This document shows positions 1-10,736 of a DNA stretch of 64,000 nucleotides, one piece after another. The notes below the pieces were generated by a model. The model made no database searches, was not told the DNA's origin, and saw only the letters and a list, made by a program, of their open reading frames with translations. The stretch comes from Cephalotus follicularis (lineage: Eukaryota > Streptophyta > Magnoliopsida > Oxalidales > Cephalotaceae), in assembly GCA_001972305.1 (NCBI GenBank), contig BDDD01000174.1, forward strand, positions 864,331-928,330, written 5' to 3'. Within the stretch, counting starts at the first letter, position 1. Every line of letters starts with the position of its first letter. A program made the position numbers and the translations under genes.

Positions 1-154
1 ATTAATTAAACAGAGATCCTAGGCTTTTTCAATTTGCTACTAAGATGTAAGTGTGGACCATGACCTTCAGTCTCGGTATTTTTGAAAAATTAATATTATA
101 CACACTTGCGTCCTAGGACCAAATCGACTGGGAACCCTTGCCAGGTTTCCAACA
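1..154 (+). repeat. 3' end of the Copia-1 5' LTR
   Basis: These 154 bases align with the end of the LTR at 12956-13109, with a handful of substitutions, and stop at the same CCAACA terminus. The primer site follows at once, so this is the LTR and internal-region boundary. Confidence 0.85.
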
Positions 155-156
155 AG

Positions 157-168
157 TGGTATCAGAGC
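157..168 (+). promoter_or_regulatory. Copia-1 primer binding site (tRNA-iMet)
   Basis: TGGTATCAGAGC lies two bases after the LTR end. It is the standard complement to the 3' end of plant initiator methionine tRNA, used to prime minus-strand DNA synthesis. Confidence 0.9.
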
Positions 169-2991
169 GATCCGTTTAATTTCAATTGGACTTTAATTTC
201 AGTTTTGGTGGCTATTTTGGAATAATTAAAGTACCTGAAACTCTAGTTTAATTCCTTTCCCATGGTTGTTTTATAAAATAAAATTTTTTCTTTTTTATTT
301 TTCTAGAAACTAGGTTTTAAATAATCTAGTGGGAGGTTTATTGGAATGTCGGCGGACTTGTGGAATTATTTCGATTGGCCATCGGATATGAAAATTACTT
401 GTGTTTATTTAAAGTCTATAGTGGATGTAGATTTTAAATGTCTTATGCATGATGGCTGGTTATGAGACTGGACCTAGCTTTTGATTTCTTTTGTGGATGG
501 TTTAATTTGCTTTGTCAACTTGTGCTTTTATTTGGTCTGTAATTTGGTTGCCTGCGAGCACCATTGATTCCTTATTTGTATTATTCTCTCTCTCCCTCCC
601 ATTTGTATTTTGTTCTTTATTTATAAATGTATTTTGAGAAATTTCTTTTTGTAAACAAAGAAGAGAAGAATAACAAAGGAGCTTGTAAAAGAAGATAAAG
701 GAAGTTACAAGACCAAGTGAAGGCCATGTATGCGTGGTGCATTTTGTAATAAAGTAGTTTTGAATAGTTCACCTAGGAGATCGAGTGGTCACAATGGCAT
801 GTGTGATCACTCATAGATTTAGTCCCTGGTCAGGCCATATTTATTTCTAAGTGGGAAATATGTTGCATGAGATGGATGTTTTCTTTTTTGCAAACAATCC
901 AAACACGTCAAGCATGCTAAGCCGCTCAATTGGATTGGAAGATAAAATCAATCTAATAAACAGATTTTGGTATATATATATAAAATTTGATGAGACCAAA
1001 TTCCTCCAACTTGTGAAATAATAAGTCCAAAAGCGGTGGGACATAAGGCTTTCCCGTCGTTGGCCTTCCATAGTTTTCGTTGAATGGTGTGGACATATTG
1101 AGGATAGCACTGCCAAAACAGAGTCCCCCGTATGACCATTTCTGTTCAATTTCAATGTGAGGTGCACTGGAAGGAAATAATCATGTTTTGGCACTCTGAC
1201 AGGCCAAAGCGTGTAGGTGTCAAAACGGGTTCATTTCTTTGAGGATTGTGGGTTCAGACTTATACCGGGGTCATACTATTGGCATGCCAAAGCTGTGGAT
1301 TGTATGAGCTGGGAGGCCGCAACTTGTATCGGATCTTACATTTTGGGCAAGAGGTCTTAATGTAAATATGGTGCTTTAAGCCTAACTATTCGCTATTGTG
1401 GTTTGTCATGCCAAAGCTGAGATCATGATAGGGCGGGATAGATTCCGATCCCCACTAGGAGGCAAGAGGCTTCTTGAGTTCCACATTGGAGGTGTGGGAT
1501 ATGATTAGAATAATGGGAGGAGATATAATTACAAAAGACCAAGGATTATGGTAATAACATAAATGGCATAATCTGTTAATATTCTATTTCTTTTTCCTCA
1601 TATAGGTTGCTTGTTTTACATACTTGATTATATACTCAGATTGGCAAACAGCACAAACCAACATCAAACACATTTAACACTCCTAAACTTGAACATCCGT
1701 ATAACTTGTGCTTTTATTTGGTCTGTAATTTGGTTGCCTGCGAGCACCATTGATTCCTTATTTGTATTATTCTCTCTCTCCCTCCCATTTGTATTTTGTT
1801 CTTTATTTATAAATGTATTTTGAGAAATTTCTTTTTGTAAACAAAGAAGAGAAGAATAACAAAGGAGCTTGTAAAAGAAGATAAAGGAAGTTACAAGACC
1901 AAGTGAAGGCCATGTATGCGTGGTGCATTTTGTAATAAAGTAGTTTTGAATAGTTCACCTAGGAGATCGAGTGGTCACAATGGCATGTGTGATCACTCAT
2001 AGATTTAGTCCCTGGTCAGGCCATATTTATTTCTAAGTGGGAAATATGTTGCATGAGATGGATGTTTTCTTTTTTGCAAACAATCCAAACACGTCAAGCA
2101 TGCTAAGCCGCTCAATTGGATTGGAAGATAAAATCAATCTAATAAACAGATTTTGGTATATATATATAAAATTTGATGAGACCAAATTCCTCCAACTTGT
2201 GAAATAATAAGTCCAAAAGCGGTGGGACATAAGGCTTTCCCGTCGTTGGCCTTCCATAGTTTTCGTTGAATGGTGTGGACATATTGAGGATAGCACTGCC
2301 AAAACAGAGTCCCCCGTATGACCATTTCTGTTCAATTTCAATGTGAGGTGCACTGGAAGGAAATAATCATGTTTTGGCACTCTGACAGGCCAAAGCGTGT
2401 AGGTGTCAAAACGGGTTCATTTCTTTGAGGATTGTGGGTTCAGACTTATACCGGGGTCATACTATTGGCATGCCAAAGCTGTGGATTGTATGAGCTGGGA
2501 GGCCGCAACTTGTATCGGATCTTACATTTTGGGCAAGAGGTCTTAATGTAAATATGGTGCTTTAAGCCTAACTATTCGCTATTGTGGTTTGTCATGCCAA
2601 AGCTGAGATCATGATAGGGCGGGATAGATTCCGATCCCCACTAGGAGGCAAGAGGCTTCTTGAGTTCCACATTGGAGGTGTGGGATATGATTAGAATAAT
2701 GGGAGGAGATATAATTACAAAAGACCAAGGATTATGGTAATAACATAAATGGCATAATCTGTTAATATTCTATTTCTTTTTCCTCATATAGGTTGCTTGT
2801 TTTACATACTTGATTATATACTCAGATTGGCAAACAGCACAAACCAACATCAAACACATTTAACACTCCTAAACTTGAACATCCGTATTTTACTGAATGG
2901 AAATGCGTTTAGCGTAACTGTCTCACAAGCATGAAAGTCGCTCATGTCATGACTGAGATAATCCCGAGATAGTGAACGATGTATTTGACCA
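169..2991 (+). other. Copia-1 leader, non-coding
   Basis: This stretch sits between the primer site and SL1. It has no copia gag motif on either strand. The only open frames, 115 codons on the - strand, exist twice because the DNA is duplicated, and they resemble nothing I know. Most of it is the tandem duplication listed separately. A pyrimidine-rich tract followed by CATATAG near 2775-2791 (and its copy near 1590-1605) resembles a splice acceptor, but no donor was identified. Confidence 0.6.
517..2888 (+). repeat. Tandem direct duplication, unit 1186 bp
   Basis: Copy 1 is 517-1702 and copy 2 is 1703-2888. The copies look identical wherever I compared them, including identical 115-codon and 63-codon chance frames at the same offset. 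The match begins at AACTTGTGC and ends at ACATCCGTAT. It lies in the copia leader, so it is a local duplication and not an LTR pair: no TG/CA ends and no primer site follow the units. Confidence 0.93.
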
Positions 2992-4569
2992 TGTAATAAC
3001 CGCAATTTCAATTTGATGTATATTGATCCGATTATTGAAATAAATATACATTTTAATTGAATTATTGTCCAATTGTTATGTTCTTCTGTGATTACTTATG
3101 TTTGGAATGAATTGGGATTCAAATTGGTGGGAATCCACCTAAGAAACCCTAATTTCACCCTTGACAGTCGACTGCCATATACGAACAGCCGACTGCCTGA
3201 CTCGTGGAATTCCAGTAGACTGCTCCATGAATCCAGCCGACTGTTATTTCGACAGAACATGTGTCTGTGCAGGTGTCACACTTAGCTTGGCGTGGCATGC
3301 ATGGGGGCTACGTGTCCTAAGCTGCCATGACAAGAAATGAGACGCCTTGCATGCCCTTGCATGTGCTCTGCAAAATCAGACCTGCACCTGCAACATTGAA
3401 AGAAGAATTTAGCAAGAAAACATGCATGTGAGAGAGAGGAAGAAAGAGAGAAATGTTAGAGCAATTGATTCTCTGGCAAATCCGTGGCTATATCATCTGA
3501 ATGTGAGGGTATTGAGAGTGTTAGAAACACTGAAATTAAAGAGAATTGATGTGGGATTAAAGTAGCTTGCATCAAGGATTGGAATTGCATGCTTAAGGTG
3601 GGAAACTTGGAGAGTGAGTGAACAAGGAACTCAAGCTTGTAACTCCACCTGGTAAGTTCGAATTCTAACTTCTGTGCTGTTATAAATTGAAATTGAGGTT
3701 AGAATAAGGTTTAATCTACTGCAAAGATTGATTGGTTAACAAATTCTAGAATTGAAATGGAATTGAAATGGGAGGTAACATTTGGTTCAAGTGAATGATG
3801 TTAATCTCTAAGTTGATTGAAGTTATCGTTAAGTATAATAACTACTGATATCCTTATGGATTAAACCTGCACATCTACTGTCCAATAAGAGGATGAATTG
3901 ATATTATTAGACACATGCATAAGAAGTAGTAAAAATGGAGAGATATAAGCTTAATGAAATGATGACTCTTCTATTTGATTAGAATTGTCAAATGTTACTG
4001 AACTACTGAACTGATGCACATGTTTATAACATGCATGCATAGATTGAACCCTGAAATTAAAGGATTGATTTATCTTTGCATATGTACTGTTTATGGCCAC
4101 TTGGCATGACTGCTCTATATTGGCTACTGAAATGATATTTTTATATAAACTGTCATATGTACTTGCATTCATATATTCTTCTGCATACACTATCTTCCTG
4201 CTTAGCCAAGTGAGGACAACGGCTAACCCCTACCATTACAGATTGAGCGAGGACGTTGGAGCTTGCTGCCGAAGCTTCTGAAAGCTTCTGTTTTATCGTT
4301 AAGGTTGTTATTTACTGTTGTTATGTAATGTATTGAAAGAAAGAATCACACCTTGTTTACTGTTGTATTCCTTATGATAAGGATATTGTTAACTTGTACC
4401 GCACGTAGTATGGGATGCGTGCGAAGACTTATTTGATACATTCTGGCTTATTGACTATTTCCCGCATACTGTTTTATTCTGTTAAATGTTATGCTGGAAT
4501 GTATGTTTAATACTGATACTACCATATATGCTCGTCTAAATATATGGCACCGAAAAACGGGGTGTGACA
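2992..4569 (+). mobile_element. SL1: gypsy solo LTR, target duplication GACCA
   Basis: It starts TGTAATAACCGC and ends CGGGGTGTGACA, the usual termini of chromovirus LTRs. GACCA at 2987-2991 is repeated at 4570-4574. No internal region is present, so the element was reduced to one LTR by recombination. It is 1578 bp against about 2.5-2.7 kb for relatives SL2 and the G2 LTR, so it has lost internal sequence. It carries one CAGTCGACTG cluster at 3165-3245 and a putative leader intron at 3652-4241. Confidence 0.95.
3165..3245. repeat. CAGTCGACTG palindrome cluster in SL1
   Basis: One perfect CAGTCGACTG and three variants (CAGCCGACTG twice, CAGTAGACTG) occur within 81 bases, starting about 175 bases from the LTR start. 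Confidence 0.85.
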
Positions 4570-5799
4570 GACCATCACAAGGCTATAAGGGCTTAATGGT
4601 GGGACGACGATTATCGAGCTTGTAACCTATCAATTGTTGGCATGTTGCCACAATTCCGCATGATTGGGTTATGCACTCACAGACCTTGTGTCTCATGCTT
4701 ACACAACTCGAGGAGTTGTATGGCACCCAGACGAGGACTGTAAAGGTAGATTTTGACCAAGAGAGGTCAAGGTCGTCTATGATGTCTCGATTTCCTACTT
4801 GAATAATCTCAAGGGGAGATAGATCAAGTGAATCTAAGTTCCAAGGGTGAAAACCCAAGGAAGAGGCAGCTAGTGCAAAGGGAATTCCATTCTAGAAAAA
4901 CGATCTAAAAGTTTTATATAGAGTTTGCCTACTTCCATCGTGGGAAGCTAAGGAAATTGGAAGAGATATAATATGTTCCTATAGTCCAAAGCAGGAAATA
5001 CCTTATGGTTAGGTACTTTAATGTTTTATCTAGTTTACAATGTAAGTTCAATTTGAGTAGTTGGCTCAGATTGTGAGACTAACATTTGTAACTCTTTGCA
5101 GGTTGGTGAGAGACGCTAGACAGCTGAGAGAGTTGACAAAGCTGTGGACTGGCGCCATGGTGATGCATCGTGGATTCACACCTATGTAGTTGGCGTTTAT
5201 GAATTGTATATTTTTGTAAATGGTTATGTAATAAAGATTTGATCTCTATATATAAAGAACATTGTATGGAATTTTGTTTCTATGTAATATATGTATAAGA
5301 TGAGCTGTAAGCTCAAATTTTTTGGTATAAATTCTTAGTCTTATACATTTCAATCTTCTAGTTAGTGCAAGAGGCACGTGGACATAAGAGATCTATGTCT
5401 TATACAATTACCATAACATTATATTAACAATTCAAAGGAACAAATTAATAAAAGATATAAATCCTTCATTATTATTGCATTGTTGATTAGGTCATCCTAG
5501 AGATGCTAGGAAAACACAATGGTTAAGGATAGTCTATAGGACATCTAGGACGTGTGGTCCTCTCCAACGTGTGCACCATGTGATTGATGTGATGACCAAA
5601 TCTCCCTTTCTCCGTGCGAGGAGATAGGATGGTGGACATATTAGGTTAAGTCTACACCGACGGTTGTGAACCAATATCGGTTAATGCAAATGGAGATTTT
5701 GACTACTTCAATACCATCATCGGTGCTTTATCACGATTTTGGGTAAGTGTTTCAAGAGGAAAACAAGTCTAAAATCCTAAGAAAGAGTCATGGATTTTT
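4570..5799 (+). other. Copia-1 internal sequence, unassigned
   Basis: This stretch lies between SL1 and the first recognisable pol remnant. It must have been leader, gag or early pol by position, but I find no zinc knuckle, protease or integrase motif in any frame. The longest open frame (91 codons on the - strand) looks like chance. AT-rich repeats around 5220-5460 have no clear role. Confidence 0.5.
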
Positions 5800-7369
5800 T
5801 ACTAGAAGCAGATAATGGTAAGGTCCATTATGTCTTTTATATATCTTCCAAATCTTTTTCTGGGCAATGCACTGCAATTGGCAGAGCATATCCTAATCTG
5901 GATTCCTTTGAAATTCGTTCCCTCCGATATCGAGAGGATATCATATGATCATGGAGATCATAAATGGAGGAAACCCAGCCTAAACCGTTTGAGGGTTAAG
6001 GTTGTCCAATTTATATAAGAAGGCAAAAACCTTCTAAGCTGCAGGCACGATTGAGACGTTGCCGGTTTGTGGAATATTCTAATATGTGCTTAGGATATTA
6101 CGTCTACCATCCATGCGAACAACTATGGTTTTATTTCACGTATTGCAAAATTCCTAGAGAAGGAACACCTGATTGTAGGAAGCAGTGGGAGTTAGGTGAA
6201 ACAAAGAGAGTTTCCACCAGGTAGAAACCCACAGTATGATAAGGAACTAGAAGTTTATTCTTCTAAAGACATAATTGAGAAATGATCCCAATCTGAGATA
6301 GAGTCTCGGTAAGGCACTCCTCTAGCATGGAGATCAGGCAAAGGTTTTCAACAACGCCTAAGAATTAAGGTTTTCTCATTAAGGCACTGACAATCCTAAC
6401 GTCAGCGAGATGACGAGCCTGTCAGCTACAAGGAAGCAGTGAAGAGCACTCATTCCAGGACATGATAATAGATTATGAAATCCAAAAATGACTCCATATA
6501 CGCCTACCAAGTGAGGGGCTTGGTATACGCACCCGAAGGATTAAAATTCTATCAGATGCAAGTGAATCTTCAAGAGGAAGATTGGCGTTAATGGTAAAGG
6601 TTGAAACCTTTTTAAAGTGCAATTGGTCACGAAAGGATATACACTAAGACAAGAGGTCTGTATACTGAGAACTTTCTAACCAGTTGCAATTCTTTAGTCC
6701 ATTCGGATTATGCTTGGTTTTGCCGCTCATTGTGATAATGAGCTATGACAAATGGATGTCAAGACAGTCTGTAAGAGTGACTATCTTGAAGAGGACATCT
6801 TTATGTCCCAAACCTGAGATGTTTACATCTGAGGAGCGTTTGCACAAGAGGTGAAAGATCCAAAGGTCTATGACGTTAAGCAAGCATCCCGTAGCTGAAA
6901 TAACCATTTTGATTTTATCAAAAATATGGATAAGCCTAATGTCTACCAGAAACAGGATAACCCAAAAATCACATTCTTGGAGCTGTATATAGAAGACATA
7001 CTACACATAGAGAATGATGTAGGTATGTTGAAGTACAATTAAGCAAGAACTTCTCCACAAAGGATTTGGGAGAGGCTTTCTAAGTTTTAGAGAATGAAGA
7101 TCTAAAGAGTAGATCGAGTAGATTGCTTGGACTTTCCCAAAGCCAATATATCAGCAGAGTGCTGAAATGGTATGGAACGAATTCCATTTATGGCTTACTG
7201 CCAATTAGCCAAGGAATTCACCTTTACAAGAGGATGTCTTCTAAGACTTATGAGGAGAGGACATGCATGAATAGGCAACCTTATGCTTCGGCAATAGGCT
7301 CCATCATGTATGCCATACTTCGTACTAGGCCTGATGTCGATATGCCTAAGGGTCTGGCTAGTCGATTTT
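5800..7369 (+). pseudogene. Copia-1 pol remnant: integrase end, RT
   Basis: The + strand, read in shifting frames, shows scraps of plant copia pol. Near 5910-6180 are pieces of the region after the integrase core (IPLKFVPSD, RKPSLN, then FLEKEHLI). Near 6740-7030 comes a reverse transcriptase stretch, with pieces like SQPEMFTSEE and then DILHIENDVGML, which follows the catalytic YVDD position. From 7123 an open stretch reads LGLSQSQYISRVLKWY, ending with RPDVDMPKGLASRF. Many stops and frameshifts make it non-functional. SL2 interrupts the frame at 7370, and copia sequence resumes at 10095 in phase with a TAG at the first junction codon where relatives have glutamine. Confidence 0.8.
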
Positions 7370-8722
7370 TGTCACACCCCGTTTTTCGGTCACTTACCAT
7401 AAGACAACATATATGGTGATATCAGTATTAAACATAAATTCCAGCATTTCATTCAACAGTAATTAAACAATATGCGGAAGCAGTCAATAAGCTGGAATAT
7501 AAAATTTCAAGCCATCCGCACGCATCCCATACTACGTGCGGGTAAATTCAAACATTATCCTTAACATAAGGAAAACAAGAAAGGAGGTATGATTCGTTCG
7601 TTCAATACAACACATCAAAAGAAAATAACAACCTTAAAGCGACAAAAGTAGAAGCCCTCCAAGCTTCAACCGCAACTCCCAGTCTTCGCTTAATCTGAAA
7701 CTGTTGGGGGGTTAGCCGTTGTCCTCACTTGGCTAAGTAGGAAGATAATGTATGCTAAGGAATATATGAATGCAGTATGTATGACAGTTTATACAAAATA
7801 TCATTTCAGTGTGCCAATATATAAGCAATCATGCCAAGTGGCCTTAAGCAGTACATATGCAAAGATACCGCACAAGGGTACAATCAATTTAGTCCAGTGA
7901 TTTGTCCGAAGACCAGTAGTGGGCTCAAGACATCGCTAACCCCTAGCCTACGTCGAACCACCTAGCTATCACCCCAACTCCGCTGATGATAGAAGGCAAC
8001 AGTGTTGCCAGCATTTAGCGGGCAGATAACAGTACATGGTCTGCAATGCAGATCAGTATGGTGGGTGGCCTGGCCAACTCCTGGCACACAGGATCACCTC
8101 CATAGTCAGTGACTTCTGCCATCACTCGACTACGGCAGTAAGCATAGACAATCAATTCAATCAGTGCAATTCAGTAATAATACTACATATATGAATAATA
8201 TGCAATATTAAAATGTTTTCTTTAGAAACATATAACATTTCGGTAATCGTACATCTCAGTGAGGGAACGATATCAGTACAGTAGTGGTTTCCAGGTGAGG
8301 AAACAAAACAGTAGCCTCTCATGTAGGAGGAAAATCAGTAGTTTATCGGAACAATAAGCGTTCTTTTTTAAAACGATAAGAAATCATTATTTTGGGTTCA
8401 AGTCCCATAGATGGTTTCAATCTTTGAAATTATCAGTAATAGTGGTGTTAATAGCACCAAACAGTGTATACTAACATAGGTAGTATATGCAGTAACAATA
8501 ATCAGGACAATAGTTTCTTGTAAATAACAACTTTCATTGAAAGTGGTGTTTAAAACCATAATTTGTGCATATAGCACATAACTCGTTCGATCATTGAAAT
8601 ACCAGTAATAATGATGTTAAACAACATCAACCAATATCTATTATATGATGGTATCATATACAATTCAATAGCAATGCAAAACAGTAACAATTCAATTGAT
8701 GATATGCAATTTCTGCCTAGGA

Positions 8723-8835
8723 CAGTCGACTGCCTCCAAGAACCAGTCGGCTGTTGGGTTGAGTAGTCAACTGCCAGGCCTTGCCAGTCGACTGGATCAA
8801 TGGTATAGTCGACTGATTTCAATGGCAGTCGACTA
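8723..8835. repeat. CAGTCGACTG cluster, second position in SL2
   Basis: Two full copies (8723, and in the stretch near 8785) plus variants CAGTCGGCTG, TAGTCAACTG, TAGTCGACTG and CAGTCGACTA lie in 113 bases. This is about 1.25-1.37 kb from the LTR start, inside the putative intron. Confidence 0.88.
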
Positions 8836-9836
8836 TTTTTGCCCAGAATGCAGGCAGAACAGTGTATATGTAGTGCAATTCCAATTCCAATAAATTCAAT
8901 TCAAGTAGAAATTAACATACATGAAATGCATGAACATATCTTCCAAAACATAACACTACCCCTACCTCAATTTGCTATCCCAAGATCAATTGTGTGATCT
9001 TTCTCTTTAAAGCTTCCAAGCCTTTTTCCAACTAATCTTCAATCCAGTGGATAACAATCTAAACATGCATGTTTATGGATACATGCAACATTAACAGTAG
9101 ATTCAGTAACACTTATAACCATTCCAATCAGTAGTTTAAGTCCTTAGTTCATTAAGCATATATCAACTTCCTTTTTATCATATCTCATGCATTTGGTCCC
9201 ACTATATCAATTCATTGTCTTCTAGGTGGACAGTAGATATGTTTGTATATCCATAAGGAATTCAGTAACTTATGATGACAACTATCAACAATTTGCTAAC
9301 CTATTAGAGATTAACATCCATTCATGACCAATGCTACATTCCATTTTAATCCCTTAATCCCTAGAAGATGTTAACCAACCCTGATACAAAAGATTAAGCA
9401 TTCTCCTAACCTTATTGTCAGATTACAACACAGGGAGTTCGAATTGAACTTACCAGAAAAGAGTCCAAGTTTCTTTCAAGCCTTTGAGCTCCACCTCCAA
9501 TCCACAATGCAAGCTCCAATCAAAATTCCAGTAATTCTCCTTAATGTTCAGTGTTTCTAACACTCCTTCACACCACTCAACAACTGATATAAGCCATGAA
9601 TTTGCCAGAGTTCATCTGCTCTAACTTTTCTCACTTTTCTTTCTTTCTCACATGCCTTGGTCTCTTACCTTTCTTTCTTGATTCTTGCAGGTGGCAGGCC
9701 TGCAAGGTGCAGAGCACATGCAAGGGCTCTCCTTGCATGTCATGGCAGCTGGTGCATGCCCACGACACTTGTCCCATTAAGTGCCATGCTCAATTCTGTC
9801 TCACCCATGCATAGACACTTGTGTCTGTCGAATTTC

Positions 9837-9916
9837 CAGTCGACTGGATGCATGGGCCAGTCGACTGTCCACAACACGCACTAGGCAGTCGGCTGTTCCC
9901 CTGTGACAGTCGACTG
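9837..9916. repeat. CAGTCGACTG cluster, first position in SL2
   Basis: CAGTCGACTG occurs at 9837, 9858 and 9907, and CAGTCGGCTG lies between them. The cluster sits about 170-250 bases from the LTR start, the same offset as in SL1. Confidence 0.9.
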
Positions 9917-10094
9917 TCCAAGGCTGTTTTAGGATTTCTCGAGTTTGATTTTCACCAATTGCATCTCCATTCATCCCAAGTAATTACCAACCACAAAATT
10001 ATGATAATTGAGCAGATAATTCAATTAAAATGGATATTTATTTTAAACATGGAAATCAATATACATTAATCAAATTTGTGGTTATCACAATTTT

Positions 10095-10735
10095 AGTCTA
10101 GTCCCTGTAAGAGAAATAGGGACATAGTCAAGAGGATATAATGCTTGTGAAAGACTCAGGATTATTTCTTGATACATGGAGAATATAGTAAATTGAGATG
10201 TAAGAGTTGGGTTAACTCTGGTTTCAATTGTGATCCGGATGATCACAAATTCATTTCAGGATATGTGTTGATCCTGAATGGAAGTGTTGTGTGAGTGGGA
10301 GGAGTTTGTGGCAGTCGAGGACTGCAGACTTCATGAGAGAACAAAACTATGTTGTAACCTGTGATACCGGTTATAGTAGCTGGTTTGGCTGCGGATGTTC
10401 ATTGTGGAACTTTATGAGGTTCCTTCCATCGTTGTCTAGTTGTGGAGCATAGGGATGATGATGGGGCTTTGCACAAACCAAAAAACCTGGGTCTCATTAC
10501 CGCCCAAACATATACAACAACGGTATCATTTGATCGTGGAGATCATAGATGAATATAACGTCTCAAGAGAGATGTTATTAAGGAAATAAAGGAGACATCA
10601 TGAGAGTAGATGTCACCATAGAGAGTGTCGTGCGAGAAGCGAACTTAGCAGACCCACTGACCAAGGCCATGAGCAGTGCTAGAGTGAGATATGCTTAGGC
10701 TAGACGTCTTCGTGGCTGGAGGGCCAAGTGGGAGA
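10095..10735 (+). pseudogene. Copia-1 RNase H remnant
   Basis: This is the continuation of Copia-1 pol after SL2. Fragments read SGYVLILNGSVV (the RNase H strand region near 10255) and, near 10640-10680, the copia C-terminal ADPLTKAM-type block followed by codons leading into the polypurine tract. Stops and frame changes are frequent. The central catalytic part of RNase H is not recognisable, so the gene is dead. Confidence 0.75.
10726..10735 (+). promoter_or_regulatory. Copia-1 polypurine tract
   Basis: AAGTGGGAGA lies directly upstream of the 3' LTR start at 10737. It is the typical plant copia primer for plus-strand DNA synthesis. Confidence 0.85.
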
Positions 10736-10736
10736 T

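Larger units (their letters stand above)
7370..10089 (-). mobile_element. SL2: gypsy solo LTR, reverse orientation, target duplication ATTTT
   Basis: Read on the - strand it starts TGTGATAACCACAAATTTG and ends ACGGGGTGTGACA, like SL1 and the G2 LTR. ATTTT at 7365-7369 is repeated at 10090-10094. It is 2720 bp with no coding region, hence a solo LTR. It has two CAGTCGACTG clusters, about 170-250 and 1250-1370 bases from its 5' end, and a putative leader intron with donor at 9453 and acceptor at 7695 on the - strand. Confidence 0.94.

Noticed and set aside
847-2380. Two identical 115-codon frames on the - strand (847-1194, 2033-2380)
   Set aside because: They are identical only because the DNA is tandemly duplicated. 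The composition is unremarkable and no domain is recognisable.
2992-10089. SL1 and SL2 as the arms of one large inverted-repeat element
   Set aside because: Each has its own target duplication (GACCA, ATTTT) and they differ in length. Copia-1 sequence lies between them, so they are two independent insertions.
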